Shown here piece after piece: positions 41,763 to 51,749 of a DNA stretch of 64,000 nucleotides (position 1 is the first letter of the stretch; the number at the start of each line of letters is the position of its first letter). The DNA is from JAXLYE01 sp046351595 (lineage in GTDB: Bacteria > Myxococcota_A > Polyangia > Palsa-1104 > JAEUJZ01): contig JAXLYE010000003.1 in NCBI GenBank assembly GCA_046351595.1, positions 124,001 to 188,000 of the forward strand. Direction: 5' to 3'. A model generated the notes under the pieces. That model was not told the origin of the DNA. It did no database searches and saw only the letters and a list, made by a program, of their open reading frames with translations. The translations under genes and the position numbers were made by a program.

Positions 41763-41815
41763 AGCCCCGACCCCTTCCGGTGCGCGGTGCGCCCGCGCCT
41801 CCTCTGATCTCCCGC

Positions 41816-44800
41816 CTACTGCAGCGCCTTGTTCGAGGCGCGCATCCACACCCCGCGCGTCTCCTGCCACAGCCGCATCGCGCGGCGCGCCAGCTCGATC
41901 CGCTTGTGCACCGACAGCTCGTCGTGGAACACGGTGCTGACCATGGCGCGGCTGACGCGGTAGCTGCGGCGCAGCCGGTCGCGCCCCAGGTCGCCGATCT
42001 GGCGCATCACCCCGCTCGGCGTGGTCGCCGACGGCGGCAGCTGCGGCACCAGGAAGCCCGGCGAGCTGTAGCTTGGCCGGCCCTCGGTGGTCAGGTACTC
42101 CGCCTCGTCGCTGGTCAGGTAGAACGTATTGGTCAGGTCGCGGACGATGCGGCGCACCACCTCGTGCGAGAAGGCGGCGAAGAAGTCCTCGTCGCGCCGC
42201 GCGATCTGCTGCCGGTCCTTCTGATCCAGCGTCTGGAAGAAGATGTGCAAAAAGTCCACCGCGCTGTCGATCGTGAACCACGGCTCATCGACCAGCGACA
42301 AGAGGACGAAGCTGCACTCCGGACCGAGCATGTACAGGCCGTTCTCGCTCTGCAGCGCCGCGCGCTCCTCGGCGTAGACCTTCTCGATCGCCAGGTGCAC
42401 GTCGCGCTCGGTGATCTTCTGCTCCTCGCGCCGCGAGCTGCGCAGCCGCTCGTCGATGCTCTGGATGATGAGCGCGCCGCAGTGCTGGATCCACGCCGGC
42501 ACCCGGAACGTGCGCTCGAGCAACAGCTGCTCCACCGCCTGCGACTCGAAGCGCAGGCCGAGGCGCAAAAACGGCTCGCGCACCATGCGCTCGGCGCTCG
42601 ACTCGTCGAGCGGGCCGAGCATGCGCAGCTTGGCGAAGTTCAAGAGCGGCCCGAACAGATCCCAGCGCGCCTCGACGAGCTCCGCGTGCCCGGCCAGGAT
42701 GACGCGGCAGACCGCGCCGCCCTGCAGCACCAGGGCCGAGGCCGAGCGCAGCTCCTCGAGCAGCGGCGACTGCCGGCGCTGCTCCGGCGGCAGCTGCACG
42801 CCCTCGATCATGCCCTCGACGACATCGCGCGAGAAGCCGGCCTGGTGCAGCGCGCTGCGCAGCGCCGCCACCTGCGGCTTGGTCACTGCCGGGACGCCCA
42901 CCGGCAAGAGCGTCGCCAGCGCCTGCCCGATCGACTGCGCCTCGCGCCACTCGCCCAGTAGATACGCGCGCCGCTCGGTGCGTAAGATGGTGTCGATCTC
43001 GTCGAGCACGATCGCGATGCTGCGGTCCGGGTGGCGCCGCGCCCACTGATCGACGATCGAGCGCAGCGGCGGCAGCGCCTCGCCCAGCGCGAAGCCCTGC
43101 GCCGCGCGCTGCGGATCGATGTCCTCCAATAGCTCGAGGATCATCGCCCGCAGCATCTCGCGGCTCGAGGGCGCGGTGGTGTAGTCCATGCCGCGCGGGA
43201 TGACGCGGTAGCCCTGCTGCTCCAGCTCGAAGCGCACGCGCTGCAAGAGCGACGTCTTGCCGATCTTGCGCGGCCCGACGATGAGGAAGTTCTCCTGGCG
43301 CTGGCCGCGGATCTCTTCCAAGAGCGCGCGGCGTCCGTAGAACATCTCCTCGATGAGCTCCTGGTTGGCCAGGCCCATCTTGCTGCGGAACGGCGACAGC
43401 GCCGCGTAGCTCGCGGCGGCGGCGAGGCGGCGGATCAGCTCCTCCACCGGGTGCTCGTGCAGCGCCGCGTGCTGCAGGTCCGCGATGTCGATGGCGGCGA
43501 CGTGGAACAGGTTGCGGCTCCAGCCCAGCACGTCCGAGAGCAGCTCCGGCACGATGACGATCGCCGACAGCGACGTGTCGCTGATCGTGCCCTCGGCGCC
43601 CGCGAACGCGGCGTCGATGCGCGCCGGCATCAGGTGCGGCCCCGAGCCGCTCGCCGACATCATCGGCAGGCGCGCGCGCAGGTCGACCTGCACCTGCTCG
43701 AGCATCGGCCGATCCGGCTGCCCCGGCGGCAGGTACAGGACGACGCGGCGCAGCCATGGCAGCTGCCGCTTCTCGCGGAAGCGCACCTGCACGCTGCGCA
43801 TCGGCACCGCGTGCCCGGCCCGCCCGACTTCCTCCTGCGCGGTGCCGTCGACGAGATCGAGGCGGAAGTAGCGGCCCAGGGCCTCGACGAAGCGGTGCTC
43901 GTCCTGGCCGTCCATCCACTTGCGGCAGGCGCGCGACAGCTCCAGAAACTCCTGCCAGCGCGCGTGCTGGCCCTGCAGGCCGGGCCGGTTCCAGCCCAGC
44001 ACCGTGCGCAGCTGCGTCGCGTTGCCGCCGAGCGCGCGATCGACCGCGGCCGCGTCCCACAGCGGCAGCTGCCTGACCAGGTTGCGCCCGTCGATGGTGT
44101 TGGGCAGCCCGCCCTCGCCCTCGGCGACCCCGAGCAGCGACCGCAGCCACTCGCGCACCGCCGACGAGGTGAACGCCCACAGCACGCGATCGCCGCCGAG
44201 CTTGATCGAGCGCACCAGCCCCAGGCGCTTCAGGTCGTTCGCCGTCGGCTCCAGCCAGCGCCCGCCGCCGTCGTCGGTGACGGTGCGCCCGCGGACGCGC
44301 GGCCTGGGCTGCTTGAGGTACGTCCACAGGACGCCGCTGCGGCTGTCGTGCAGGCTGCCGCGCACGCGCACCTTCTTCAGCCACATCACCTTGTTCAGAT
44401 CGTCGATGGCGCGCTGGTCGACGCGCACGCCGGCCGAGGCGATGACCTTGCTGGTCGGCAGCCGGTCCTTGCCCGAGATCGAGTACACCGGCGCGTCGAC
44501 GATCATGCCCGGCCGCAGCTCGCCGACGTCGAGGTCGACGGCGTCGCTCGAGAGCGCCGCCAGGTACAGCCGGTGCTGCAGCGGCAACCCGGCCCACACC
44601 GACGACAGGTACGTGCCGACGCGCGACTCGAACGCGCTCGGCACCAGGTTCGCCCGCGTCCGCTCGCGCACCGCCTGCTCGATCACCGGCAGGCACTCGG
44701 CGACCAGGCGCAGGTCCGTGCCCGTCGCCTCGATCAGCGTGTGCACCGCGGCCTGCGCCGCCGCCTGCACGCCGGCCTGCGCCGCCGCCTGCGCCGAGCT

Positions 44801-47800
44801 CATGCCGAGCGAAGGCACCGCGGCGCCCTCGCGCGCGGCCAGCAGGTTGACCAGCGCCTGCTCCAGCTCGGAGCGCATGCGCTCGTCGCTGCGGTGCACG
44901 CTGTAGGGATCCGCGACGTGATCGAGATCGAGCAGCTCGAGGTGCCGGCTCGGCTCGACGCCGTTGGGCAGCGGCGTCACCGCCAGCGACAGCGCCGCCG
45001 CCTGCGGCGACAGGAGGACCAGCGCCCGGCCGCGGTAGGCCAGGCACAGCCGCGCCCCCACGGACAGGATCTGCCGCAGCTCGTTCTCGTCGAGCCGCGC
45101 CTTCTCGACGAGCTCCGGCAGGCCGAGCAGGATCAGGCCGCGCGCCGCGCCGTACGCCGGCACCGGCGCATCCGCCACCGCGCGCAACAGCGCCTCGACC
45201 GAGTCCAGGCGGTCGGCGTTCGGGATGCCGAGCGCGCCGCCGACGCGCCCCCCGACCTGCTGCAGGAGCTCGCGCAGCGTCGGCGTGCCGGTGCGCTGCG
45301 TGCCCGCCTGGCCGCCCGAGCCGGGCACCGCGGCGCGCGTGGCCACGTTGACCATGCGCCAGCTCTCCAGCGTATCGGTCGGCCGCTCCGGCCAGTCCAG
45401 GCCCACCGCCTCGGCGAGCAGCTCGTAGGCGTGCGCCGGGAACGCGGTGACCAGCACCACCGCCGCCTGCGCCGGCTTCAGCGAGTCGGTGAGCTGCTCC
45501 TTGCGCAGCTGGAACAGAGTCGGCAGCCGCTCCGAGAAGCTGTCGAACAGCGAGCGCGCCACCTGCCGCGACTCGCGCCGGAACTGGCCCTCGATCGCGC
45601 GCTCGGTGCGCTTGTCGCCGTCGTGCAATAGCTCCAGCTCGATGCGGTAGCGCAGCCCGTCGGCGGCCAGCGACACCGGGCACTCCAGCACCAGGCCGAT
45701 CTCCTGCCCCGGCTCCAGGTCCACGGCATCGACGTCGAGCGGCCGCGCCCGCACCTCCTTGGGCTCGACCGAGCGCACGGTCAGCACGACGCCGTGCGCG
45801 GTGCGCGGCGCGTCGGCGGCCAGCATCACCGCGTAGCGCAGGACGCGCTTGCCCTCGGACACGCCGAGGTCCGAGACCAGCCGCACGTCGAAGTCCGGCT
45901 CGGTGCGCAGCCGCGTCGCCTCCTCGACCAGCGCCTGCCACCACACCGTCATCAGCGACACCACCGTCGCGTGCGGGCGCACCGTCAGCATGCGCGAGAC
46001 GAACGCGCCGGCATACGTCAGCGCCTGCCCCTGCGACAGCCGGTCCATGATCTGGATGCGCAGCGCGTTGCGCCGCTCCTCCAGCTGCGTCGCGATGTTG
46101 TCCAGGCTGTGCGCGATCTGCGCCTTGTTGGTCTTGCGATCGAGCTCGGTCAGCGCCTGCAGCAGGAAGCCCTGCTCAGTGACGTAGGTTTCCTCGTCGA
46201 GCAGCGCCCACGCCTCGTCGCGGTAGCGGTACGACAGGTGCTGCTCGGACAGCCGCTTGTGCGCCCGCAGCGCGCCGAGCGACTTGTCGACCATCGCCGG
46301 CTGCAGCGACGCCTGCATCTCGGTCAGGCTGGTGACGTCGAACAGCCGCAGCACGCCCTGGACCATCTCGGCCATGGTCCACGAGTCGAACTGCGCACCG
46401 TCGGAGCTGACGGTCAGCGCGCTCTTGGTGAGCTCGTCGGCGAGGCGCTCGTAGTAGATCTGGTCGAAGCCGTTCTCGATCGCCACGCCGAACTGCCAGT
46501 CGGTGTCACCCTCGACGCTGGTGCCGCTCAAGAGCTCGTCGGTGTTCTCGGTGCCGATGGTCGGCAGGCGCGGGCCCCAGCGGCGCGAGACGCCGACCAG
46601 AAAGGCGCGCGACTCGGGGTCCGGCAGGATCTCGGGCACGCACATCGCCTCGATGACGGCGTGCGGCATGTACAGGCGCACGCGGCCGAGATCCCCGGCC
46701 AAAAACGCCCGCTGCCACGACAGCGCCGAGCGCAGGAGCAGCGCCAGGCTGGTGAGCAGGAAGCGGCTCGGCTGCGTCGGCGAAACCGCCTCGAGCACGG
46801 CGACGATGTTGCGGAAGAACGTCGGCTCGGCGTGATCAAAGAGCTTGGCGCGATCGAGGCGCTGCAGGTGGCGGAGGAACAGCGCCGCCACCGCGTCCGT
46901 CGCGTACGGCCACGCCGCCGAGCGCGAGTCGGTGAGGATGAGCGGCGGCAGCCACGTCACCAGCTCCTCGATGTGCTCGGCGCGCACGTGGCGCTCGACG
47001 CACTGCAAAAGGTCGCCGCGGATCGCCAGCGGCTCGTCGCAGGCCAGCACCAGCTTGGCGCACAGCTCGCGCCCGAGCTTGGCCTGCTGCGCGTCGGCGC
47101 CGCTGCCCACGCCGCCGAGCGCGATCGGCACCAGCGCGTCGAACAGCTGCGTGATCAGCAGGCGGTGCCGCGGCGGCCGGGGCAGCGGCCACTGCGAGAC
47201 GTCGAACAGATCCTGCTTGGCCGGCGGCCGCGCCGGGCTGTCGCTCGGCTCGGTCTGCAGCATCAGGCGGCACAGGTGCAGCACGCTCGCGACCGCGGGG
47301 GTGCCGCGCTCGACCGACCGGGCGCCCGCCGGCGTCAGCGCGCGACCGGGCGGCCGCGACGAGACCTGGTTGCTCGGGCGCGGCTCGCCCGTGGTGAAGA
47401 TCGAGCCGGCGACGCGGCCCTCGCGCGCGGCCTTGAGCAGCTCGCGCAGCGCCACCGCGCGGATGTGCGGACCCTGCCCGCGCAGCGCCGCTCGCAACAG
47501 GTTGGCGCGCGAGCCCGCGGCCCGCGCCCCGAGCTCGATCAGGCGCTCGATGGCCTGCGGGTGACCGTCCTGCGGGTGCGCCTCCCAGCTCGTCAGCACG
47601 CCGCCCTGCAGGAGCACCAGCAGGCGGTAGCCGCCGCCTTCCAGGGGCCGGCACAGCATGCGCTGCGGCGTGCCGCCGGCGGCCAGGCGCGCCACCTCCT
47701 GCCCGTCCTGGCGGTAGTCGATGGCGATGAGGTGGACCTGCTCCTCCTCGGTGCCGATGGCCAGGCAGGGGACGCTGAAGACGCCCTCGGGCATGAAGCA

Positions 47801-50596
47801 CAAAGACGAGATGCCCTTGGGGAACAGGTGCTGCGCGACCAGGCGCAGGGACACCGCGTCGCCGCCGCCGCTGTCGCCCTCGCTGCTCTCGCCTTCGCTG
47901 ACGGCTATGATCTGGACCTGGCCGGTGCTGGTGCCGATGGCGGCGACGCGGCCGTCGTCCGAGAGCGCCGCGCACGTCACCGCCGCCGGCGACGGCACGG
48001 TCAGGGCGCGCTGCCCCGGCCGCCGCAGCGTCGCCCGCGCCGAGGTGATGTGCAGCGAGCCGGCCGGCGTCGTCACCACCGACAGCAGCTCGCTCGGCAA
48101 GGGGCCCGGCCGCACCCGCAGCTGCCGCTCGTGCACGTCGACGGCCAGCACCGACGGGCGCCCGCGCTCGCCGCTGCCGGGCAGGCGCAGGAGCACGGTT
48201 TCGCGCCCGAGCGCCGCCTCGGGCCCGCCCGGCTCGTCGAGGTGCAGGTCGTGGCCGATGGGCTCGGCGCCAGCGCCGCCGCAGCGCGCCTCGCTGGCCA
48301 GCTCCACCACGCCGCTCGCGTCCAGCGTATACAAGAGCAGCCGGGTGTCGCGCTGCTCGTCGACGCCGACCAGGATCGCGGGCCGGGCCACGCCGCCCTC
48401 GACCCACAGCTGGCGCAGCTCGATGAAGCGCACGCCGCCCGGGAAGCTGACCTCGGTGCCGTGCAGCGGCGGCAGCCACGGCCAGCTCAGCGACCCCGAG
48501 CGCCGGTCCGCACCGTCGATCCGCGGCTGCCCCGCCGGCCGCTCCAGCGGCTCGACGCGCAGCGCGCCGCGGCGGCCGATGCCGACCACCCAGCTCCGCC
48601 GCGGCCAGCGCATCCCCGGCAGCTCCGGCTGCTCGCCGCGCATGTCGAGCGGGTCGATGGCGGTGGCGGCCAGATCCAGCCGCTCCAGCTCGATCGAGAA
48701 GCGGTCGGCGCGCAGCTCCTCGACCAGGCCGACGGCGCGCAGCACGCGCGTCACCACGTCGCTGTTCTCGTCGATGCGCGGGCGCTCGGGCTCGGGCAGG
48801 CCGGCGAGGTGGGTCAGGCGCGCCTCGGCCTCCTCGGCGAGCGTGTGCGCGTACTCGGGCGCGCGCCAGGTGCGCACGTTCAGGAGCTTCTTGAGCTCCG
48901 GCGGCGGCCGCTCGTCCTCGTCGTCGTAGGGGTCGGCGTCGGGCGTGCGCGCGCGCGCCCAGTACTGCTCGTACAGGCGGCGCGAGATGCGGTCGATCTG
49001 GTGGCGCACCAGCCGCGGCACGCCGAGGTACACGTCGACGAGCTCGGCCAGCACGGTGCGCGCCAGCTGCAGCTTGGTCGTCGGGTCGAAGGCCGACAGC
49101 GGCTCCATCGGCACGTGCCCCTGCAGCTGGCTCTGGGTCAAGAGCGGCAGCGGCCCGGTCGGCGTCGCGCGCGGCTGGTTGTCGCCGAGCTGCGGCAGGT
49201 GCAAGAGCAAAAAGTGCTCGAGCAGCATCACCGCCTCGCGCTGCGCCCGCTCGGGCAGCATGTGCCAGCCCGGCTGGCCCGGCGTGAACCAGCGCACCAG
49301 CTCGACGACGGCCTGCGACGCCGGGCCCGAGCTCTCCAGGACGCGGCTCAAGAGGTACAGCTGCACCGTGGCGTGCGCCTCGTGGCGCGGCGGCGCGAGG
49401 CTGAGCAGGCGCTCGCCGGCCGAGCTGCCGAGGGAGTGATAGAGCCGCCGGCAGCGCGTGTCGATGAGCGCCATGTCGGTCAGCTCGTAGATGCGCATGC
49501 CGCCGTCGATGCCGCCGAGCACCAGGTCGACGCGCCCGGTGTTCTCGATGTCGGCCAGCGTCATCGACGAGAACAGGAAGCCCGCGTCCATGCGCCAGAG
49601 CACGCCGGCCTGCGCCGCGTCGACGGCGAAGACGTAGCCGAAGGTGGTGCCGCCGAGCAGCAGGCCGCGCGTGCCAGCGCCCAGGCCGATGCCGGAGCCG
49701 AAGCCGATGCCGCTTCCCGACGGGCCGAAGCGGCGCGCCGGCGCGAAGGCGAGGCAGGCGAAGCGCCACTGCGGGAACAAGAGCGCGCGCAGCCGCCCGT
49801 CACGGCCGATGCGCTGCAGGCCGCCGTGGGCGTAGGCGACGACGAGCTCGTCCTCGCACAGCACCATGTCGGTGACCTCGCCGGGCAGGAACGAGACCTT
49901 GCCGAAGTCGGCGCCGCGCTCGCCGGGCCGCTCGCTGCTTTGGCGGCCCAGCCGGTCGTCGAGGATCTCGACCCACAGCCGCCCGTCCTCGGGGCGGCCG
50001 CGCAGCACCGGCACGCGACCGGGCTCGCTGCTGTCGCCGATGAGGCGGATCTCGCCGACGCCGCTGGCCGGGGTGGTGATGCGGCGGTGCTCCAGCTCCG
50101 AAACCTCCCAGGTCTGGCCGTCGCAGGTAAGCTTCAGCTCGCGGTAGACCTGCGCGCCCTCGGCGTCCTCGGCGGAGGTGACGATGGCCTCCTGGCGGTT
50201 GAAGACGCCGAAGGGCGAGAACGTGATGCCGAGCAGGCGGCCGCGGTAGCGGTGCGCGCCGATGCTCCACTGCGCCACCGCGCCCTCGCCCTCGCGCACG
50301 ACGCGGCTGAGCAGGCGCGGCGTGTGCACCGTGTGATCGTTGTCGATCACCAGCATCTCGTTCTTGCCGTCGCCATCGAGGTCGGCGACGCGGATGAGCA
50401 AAAGCGGGCGGCCGAAGCGCAGGCTGGTGCGCAAGAGCGCCGGCCGCGTCCGCAGCTTGCACAGCCGCACCAGCTCGCGCGCCGCCTCGTCGGGGTCGGC
50501 GGGGATCGGGCCTCCTGCCAGGCGGATCAGCTCGCGGTACTCTTCGACCTCGGGGGTCGCCGGTCTCGTCTCGATGCGGCGGGCGCGCTCGGCCAT
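41816..50596 (-). CDS. giant 2,926-residue repeat protein with C-terminal P-loop ATPase
   Basis: 2,926 residues in one open frame. The N-terminal third (to about 1000) has beta-propeller-like features: FG-GAP-type DLDGDGKNEMLVIDND near 71-87 and DIENTGRVDLVLGG near 348-361, and a WD-like SDDGRVAAIGTSTGQVQIIAV near 878-898. Long helical regions (about 1010-1600) and a beta-sandwich-like block (about 1600-1700) follow. The end is an ATPase: FYGRRALLEEI, then Walker A GPRKIGKTSLL with K2447, Walker B IAIVLDEIDTIL with D2532 and E2533, and a helical lid and winged-helix-like tail. The ATPase looks like the STAND/AAA class used as signalling switches. No transmembrane segment or signal peptide. 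It could be a sensor or defence protein; nothing in the flanks confirms this. Transcribed alone. Confidence 0.85.
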   Translation of the reverse strand: MAERARRIETRPATPEVEEYRELIRLAGGPIPADPDEAARELVRLCKLRTRPALLRTSLRFGRPLLLIRVADLDGDGKNEMLVIDNDHTVHTPRLLSRVVREGEGAVAQWSIGAHRYRGRLLGITFSPFGVFNRQEAIVTSAEDAEGAQVYRELKLTCDGQTWEVSELEHRRITTPASGVGEIRLIGDSSEPGRVPVLRGRPEDGRLWVEILDDRLGRQSSERPGERGADFGKVSFLPGEVTDMVLCEDELVVAYAHGGLQRIGRDGRLRALLFPQWRFACLAFAPARRFGPSGSGIGFGSGIGLGAGTRGLLLGGTTFGYVFAVDAAQAGVLWRMDAGFLFSSMTLADIENTGRVDLVLGGIDGGMRIYELTDMALIDTRCRRLYHSLGSSAGERLLSLAPPRHEAHATVQLYLLSRVLESSGPASQAVVELVRWFTPGQPGWHMLPERAQREAVMLLEHFLLLHLPQLGDNQPRATPTGPLPLLTQSQLQGHVPMEPLSAFDPTTKLQLARTVLAELVDVYLGVPRLVRHQIDRISRRLYEQYWARARTPDADPYDDEDERPPPELKKLLNVRTWRAPEYAHTLAEEAEARLTHLAGLPEPERPRIDENSDVVTRVLRAVGLVEELRADRFSIELERLDLAATAIDPLDMRGEQPELPGMRWPRRSWVVGIGRRGALRVEPLERPAGQPRIDGADRRSGSLSWPWLPPLHGTEVSFPGGVRFIELRQLWVEGGVARPAILVGVDEQRDTRLLLYTLDASGVVELASEARCGGAGAEPIGHDLHLDEPGGPEAALGRETVLLRLPGSGERGRPSVLAVDVHERQLRVRPGPLPSELLSVVTTPAGSLHITSARATLRRPGQRALTVPSPAAVTCAALSDDGRVAAIGTSTGQVQIIAVSEGESSEGDSGGGDAVSLRLVAQHLFPKGISSLCFMPEGVFSVPCLAIGTEEEQVHLIAIDYRQDGQEVARLAAGGTPQRMLCRPLEGGGYRLLVLLQGGVLTSWEAHPQDGHPQAIERLIELGARAAGSRANLLRAALRGQGPHIRAVALRELLKAAREGRVAGSIFTTGEPRPSNQVSSRPPGRALTPAGARSVERGTPAVASVLHLCRLMLQTEPSDSPARPPAKQDLFDVSQWPLPRPPRHRLLITQLFDALVPIALGGVGSGADAQQAKLGRELCAKLVLACDEPLAIRGDLLQCVERHVRAEHIEELVTWLPPLILTDSRSAAWPYATDAVAALFLRHLQRLDRAKLFDHAEPTFFRNIVAVLEAVSPTQPSRFLLTSLALLLRSALSWQRAFLAGDLGRVRLYMPHAVIEAMCVPEILPDPESRAFLVGVSRRWGPRLPTIGTENTDELLSGTSVEGDTDWQFGVAIENGFDQIYYERLADELTKSALTVSSDGAQFDSWTMAEMVQGVLRLFDVTSLTEMQASLQPAMVDKSLGALRAHKRLSEQHLSYRYRDEAWALLDEETYVTEQGFLLQALTELDRKTNKAQIAHSLDNIATQLEERRNALRIQIMDRLSQGQALTYAGAFVSRMLTVRPHATVVSLMTVWWQALVEEATRLRTEPDFDVRLVSDLGVSEGKRVLRYAVMLAADAPRTAHGVVLTVRSVEPKEVRARPLDVDAVDLEPGQEIGLVLECPVSLAADGLRYRIELELLHDGDKRTERAIEGQFRRESRQVARSLFDSFSERLPTLFQLRKEQLTDSLKPAQAAVVLVTAFPAHAYELLAEAVGLDWPERPTDTLESWRMVNVATRAAVPGSGGQAGTQRTGTPTLRELLQQVGGRVGGALGIPNADRLDSVEALLRAVADAPVPAYGAARGLILLGLPELVEKARLDENELRQILSVGARLCLAYRGRALVLLSPQAAALSLAVTPLPNGVEPSRHLELLDLDHVADPYSVHRSDERMRSELEQALVNLLAAREGAAVPSLGMSSAQAAAQAGVQAAAQAAVHTLIEATGTDLRLVAECLPVIEQAVRERTRANLVPSAFESRVGTYLSSVWAGLPLQHRLYLAALSSDAVDLDVGELRPGMIVDAPVYSISGKDRLPTSKVIASAGVRVDQRAIDDLNKVMWLKKVRVRGSLHDSRSGVLWTYLKQPRPRVRGRTVTDDGGGRWLEPTANDLKRLGLVRSIKLGGDRVLWAFTSSAVREWLRSLLGVAEGEGGLPNTIDGRNLVRQLPLWDAAAVDRALGGNATQLRTVLGWNRPGLQGQHARWQEFLELSRACRKWMDGQDEHRFVEALGRYFRLDLVDGTAQEEVGRAGHAVPMRSVQVRFREKRQLPWLRRVVLYLPPGQPDRPMLEQVQVDLRARLPMMSASGSGPHLMPARIDAAFAGAEGTISDTSLSAIVIVPELLSDVLGWSRNLFHVAAIDIADLQHAALHEHPVEELIRRLAAAASYAALSPFRSKMGLANQELIEEMFYGRRALLEEIRGQRQENFLIVGPRKIGKTSLLQRVRFELEQQGYRVIPRGMDYTTAPSSREMLRAMILELLEDIDPQRAAQGFALGEALPPLRSIVDQWARRHPDRSIAIVLDEIDTILRTERRAYLLGEWREAQSIGQALATLLPVGVPAVTKPQVAALRSALHQAGFSRDVVEGMIEGVQLPPEQRRQSPLLEELRSASALVLQGGAVCRVILAGHAELVEARWDLFGPLLNFAKLRMLGPLDESSAERMVREPFLRLGLRFESQAVEQLLLERTFRVPAWIQHCGALIIQSIDERLRSSRREEQKITERDVHLAIEKVYAEERAALQSENGLYMLGPECSFVLLSLVDEPWFTIDSAVDFLHIFFQTLDQKDRQQIARRDEDFFAAFSHEVVRRIVRDLTNTFYLTSDEAEYLTTEGRPSYSSPGFLVPQLPPSATTPSGVMRQIGDLGRDRLRRSYRVSRAMVSTVFHDELSVHKRIELARRAMRLWQETRGVWMRASNKALQ

Positions 50597-50831
50597 GCCC
50601 GGATTCTAGCAGCGGGGGTTGTCGAGCCGCCCAGGCCTTGACGGCGGGACCGCTGCCCTTTCAGACGGCCAGGCGGTCCGGGTGACCCTACCGACCGGGC
50701 GCGCAGCCCCGGGCCATCCGCGAGCGTGGGGGTGCCCGGCCGGGCCGGCGCGTCTGGACCGAGCGGCTTCCGCCAGCCGCGTACGACGCCGAAGGTGACC
50801 TGCCGGCGACTTTCCGCTAGGCTCGTCGGCG

Positions 50832-51092
50832 ATGAGCGCGCACCCTTCTCGTTACACCGGCCCTGATCTTCCCGGGCACATCCGCAGCGTCATTGAGTCG
50901 GCGCTGCCCGGCACCCGCGCCGAGGTCCAGGGCGGCGGCGGCCACTTCACCATCTCCGTCGTCGGTCCGGTCTTCGCGGGCAAGAGCATGCTGGAGCAGC
51001 AGCGGCTGGTCTACGGCGCCATCACCGAGCTGATGCGCGGCGACGACGCGCCCATCCACGCCGTCGACAAGCTCACCACGCGGGCGGGCTGA
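50832..51092 (+). CDS. bolA: BolA family protein
   Basis: 86 residues. The core has the BolA landmarks: a first helix (HIRSVIESALPG), TRAEVQGGGGHFTISVVGPVFAGKSMLEQQRLVYGAITEL, the last being the conserved His-containing strand and the helix after it, and a final DDAPIHAVDKLTTRA strand. BolA proteins pair with monothiol glutaredoxins in iron-sulfur cluster handling. It lies 235 bases from the divergent start of the giant gene and 7 bases upstream of a lipoprotein gene. No glutaredoxin gene is near. Confidence 0.9.
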   Translation: MSAHPSRYTGPDLPGHIRSVIESALPGTRAEVQGGGGHFTISVVGPVFAGKSMLEQQRLVYGAITELMRGDDAPIHAVDKLTTRAG

Positions 51093-51099
51093 GGGCGGC

Positions 51100-51735
51100 A
51101 TGATGCGGACCCCTCCCGTGCGCCGGCGCGGCGCGGCGACCCCCGGGCGGGCGCTGACCCTGACCCTGGCCCTGACCCTGGGCGCGCTCGGCCTGCCGGC
51201 CTGCCGACGCGAGCCGACGCCGGTGCTGGTCATCGACGCCCGCACCGCGGCTCCCGCCCCGCCCGCGGCGCCGGCCGCACCGGCTCCGGCGGTCGCACCG
51301 GCTGCACTGGCTGCGGCGGCCGCACCGGCTGCGGCGGCCGCACCGGCCGAGGCGCCGAAGCCGGCCGCCGCGACCCCGGGAGGTGATGCCGCCGTCGAGA
51401 TCACCGGCACGATCCAGCTGCCGCCGGGGGCGTCGCAGCGGCAGCGGTTCGTCGCGCTGATCACGCTCGGCGACTGCCTGGGCGACGACGCCAAGCTGCT
51501 GCGCCGGGTGCCGATCACCGACGACGGCACGTTCTTCTCGGTGGTCTTCGCGGCGCCCGGCAGCACCCTCACGGTCTGCGCCGCCGCCGAGGCCGCGCCG
51601 GGCAAGCCGACCGCCCTGTACGGCAAGGCCGCCAAGCCCCTCGTGATCGGCGCCGCCAGCGAGCAGGAGTTCCGCGAGCTCAGCGTCCCCCTCGCCGCAA
51701 GCCCCGCCCGCGCCTTCGCCCCGTCGCCGAAGTAG
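51100..51735 (+). CDS. putative lipoprotein with Ala/Pro-rich linker
   Basis: 211 residues. A basic N-region and hydrophobic core end in a lipobox (LGLPACRRE), suggesting a lipoprotein. About 50 residues of Ala/Pro linker with short repeats follow (encoded by repeating GCGGCCGCACCGGCT-type units around 51290-51350). The C-terminal domain (about 100-205) has predicted beta strands: EITGTIQLPPGASQRQRFVALITLGDC and TDDGTFFSVVFAAPGSTLTVCAAAE, similar in outline to immunoglobulin-like carboxypeptidase-regulatory folds. No specific family was recognised. Its start is 7 bases after bolA, so they are co-transcribed. Confidence 0.7.
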   Translation: MMRTPPVRRRGAATPGRALTLTLALTLGALGLPACRREPTPVLVIDARTAAPAPPAAPAAPAPAVAPAALAAAAAPAAAAAPAEAPKPAAATPGGDAAVEITGTIQLPPGASQRQRFVALITLGDCLGDDAKLLRRVPITDDGTFFSVVFAAPGSTLTVCAAAEAAPGKPTALYGKAAKPLVIGAASEQEFRELSVPLAASPARAFAPSPK

Positions 51736-51749
51736 CCCGCCCGGTCGGC

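Noticed and set aside
45794..50641. 1,615-codon open frame on the + strand opposite the giant gene
   Set aside because: Same GC-driven shadow effect. The - strand frame has Walker motifs and propeller-like repeats; the + strand frame is Arg/Ala/His-rich without structure.
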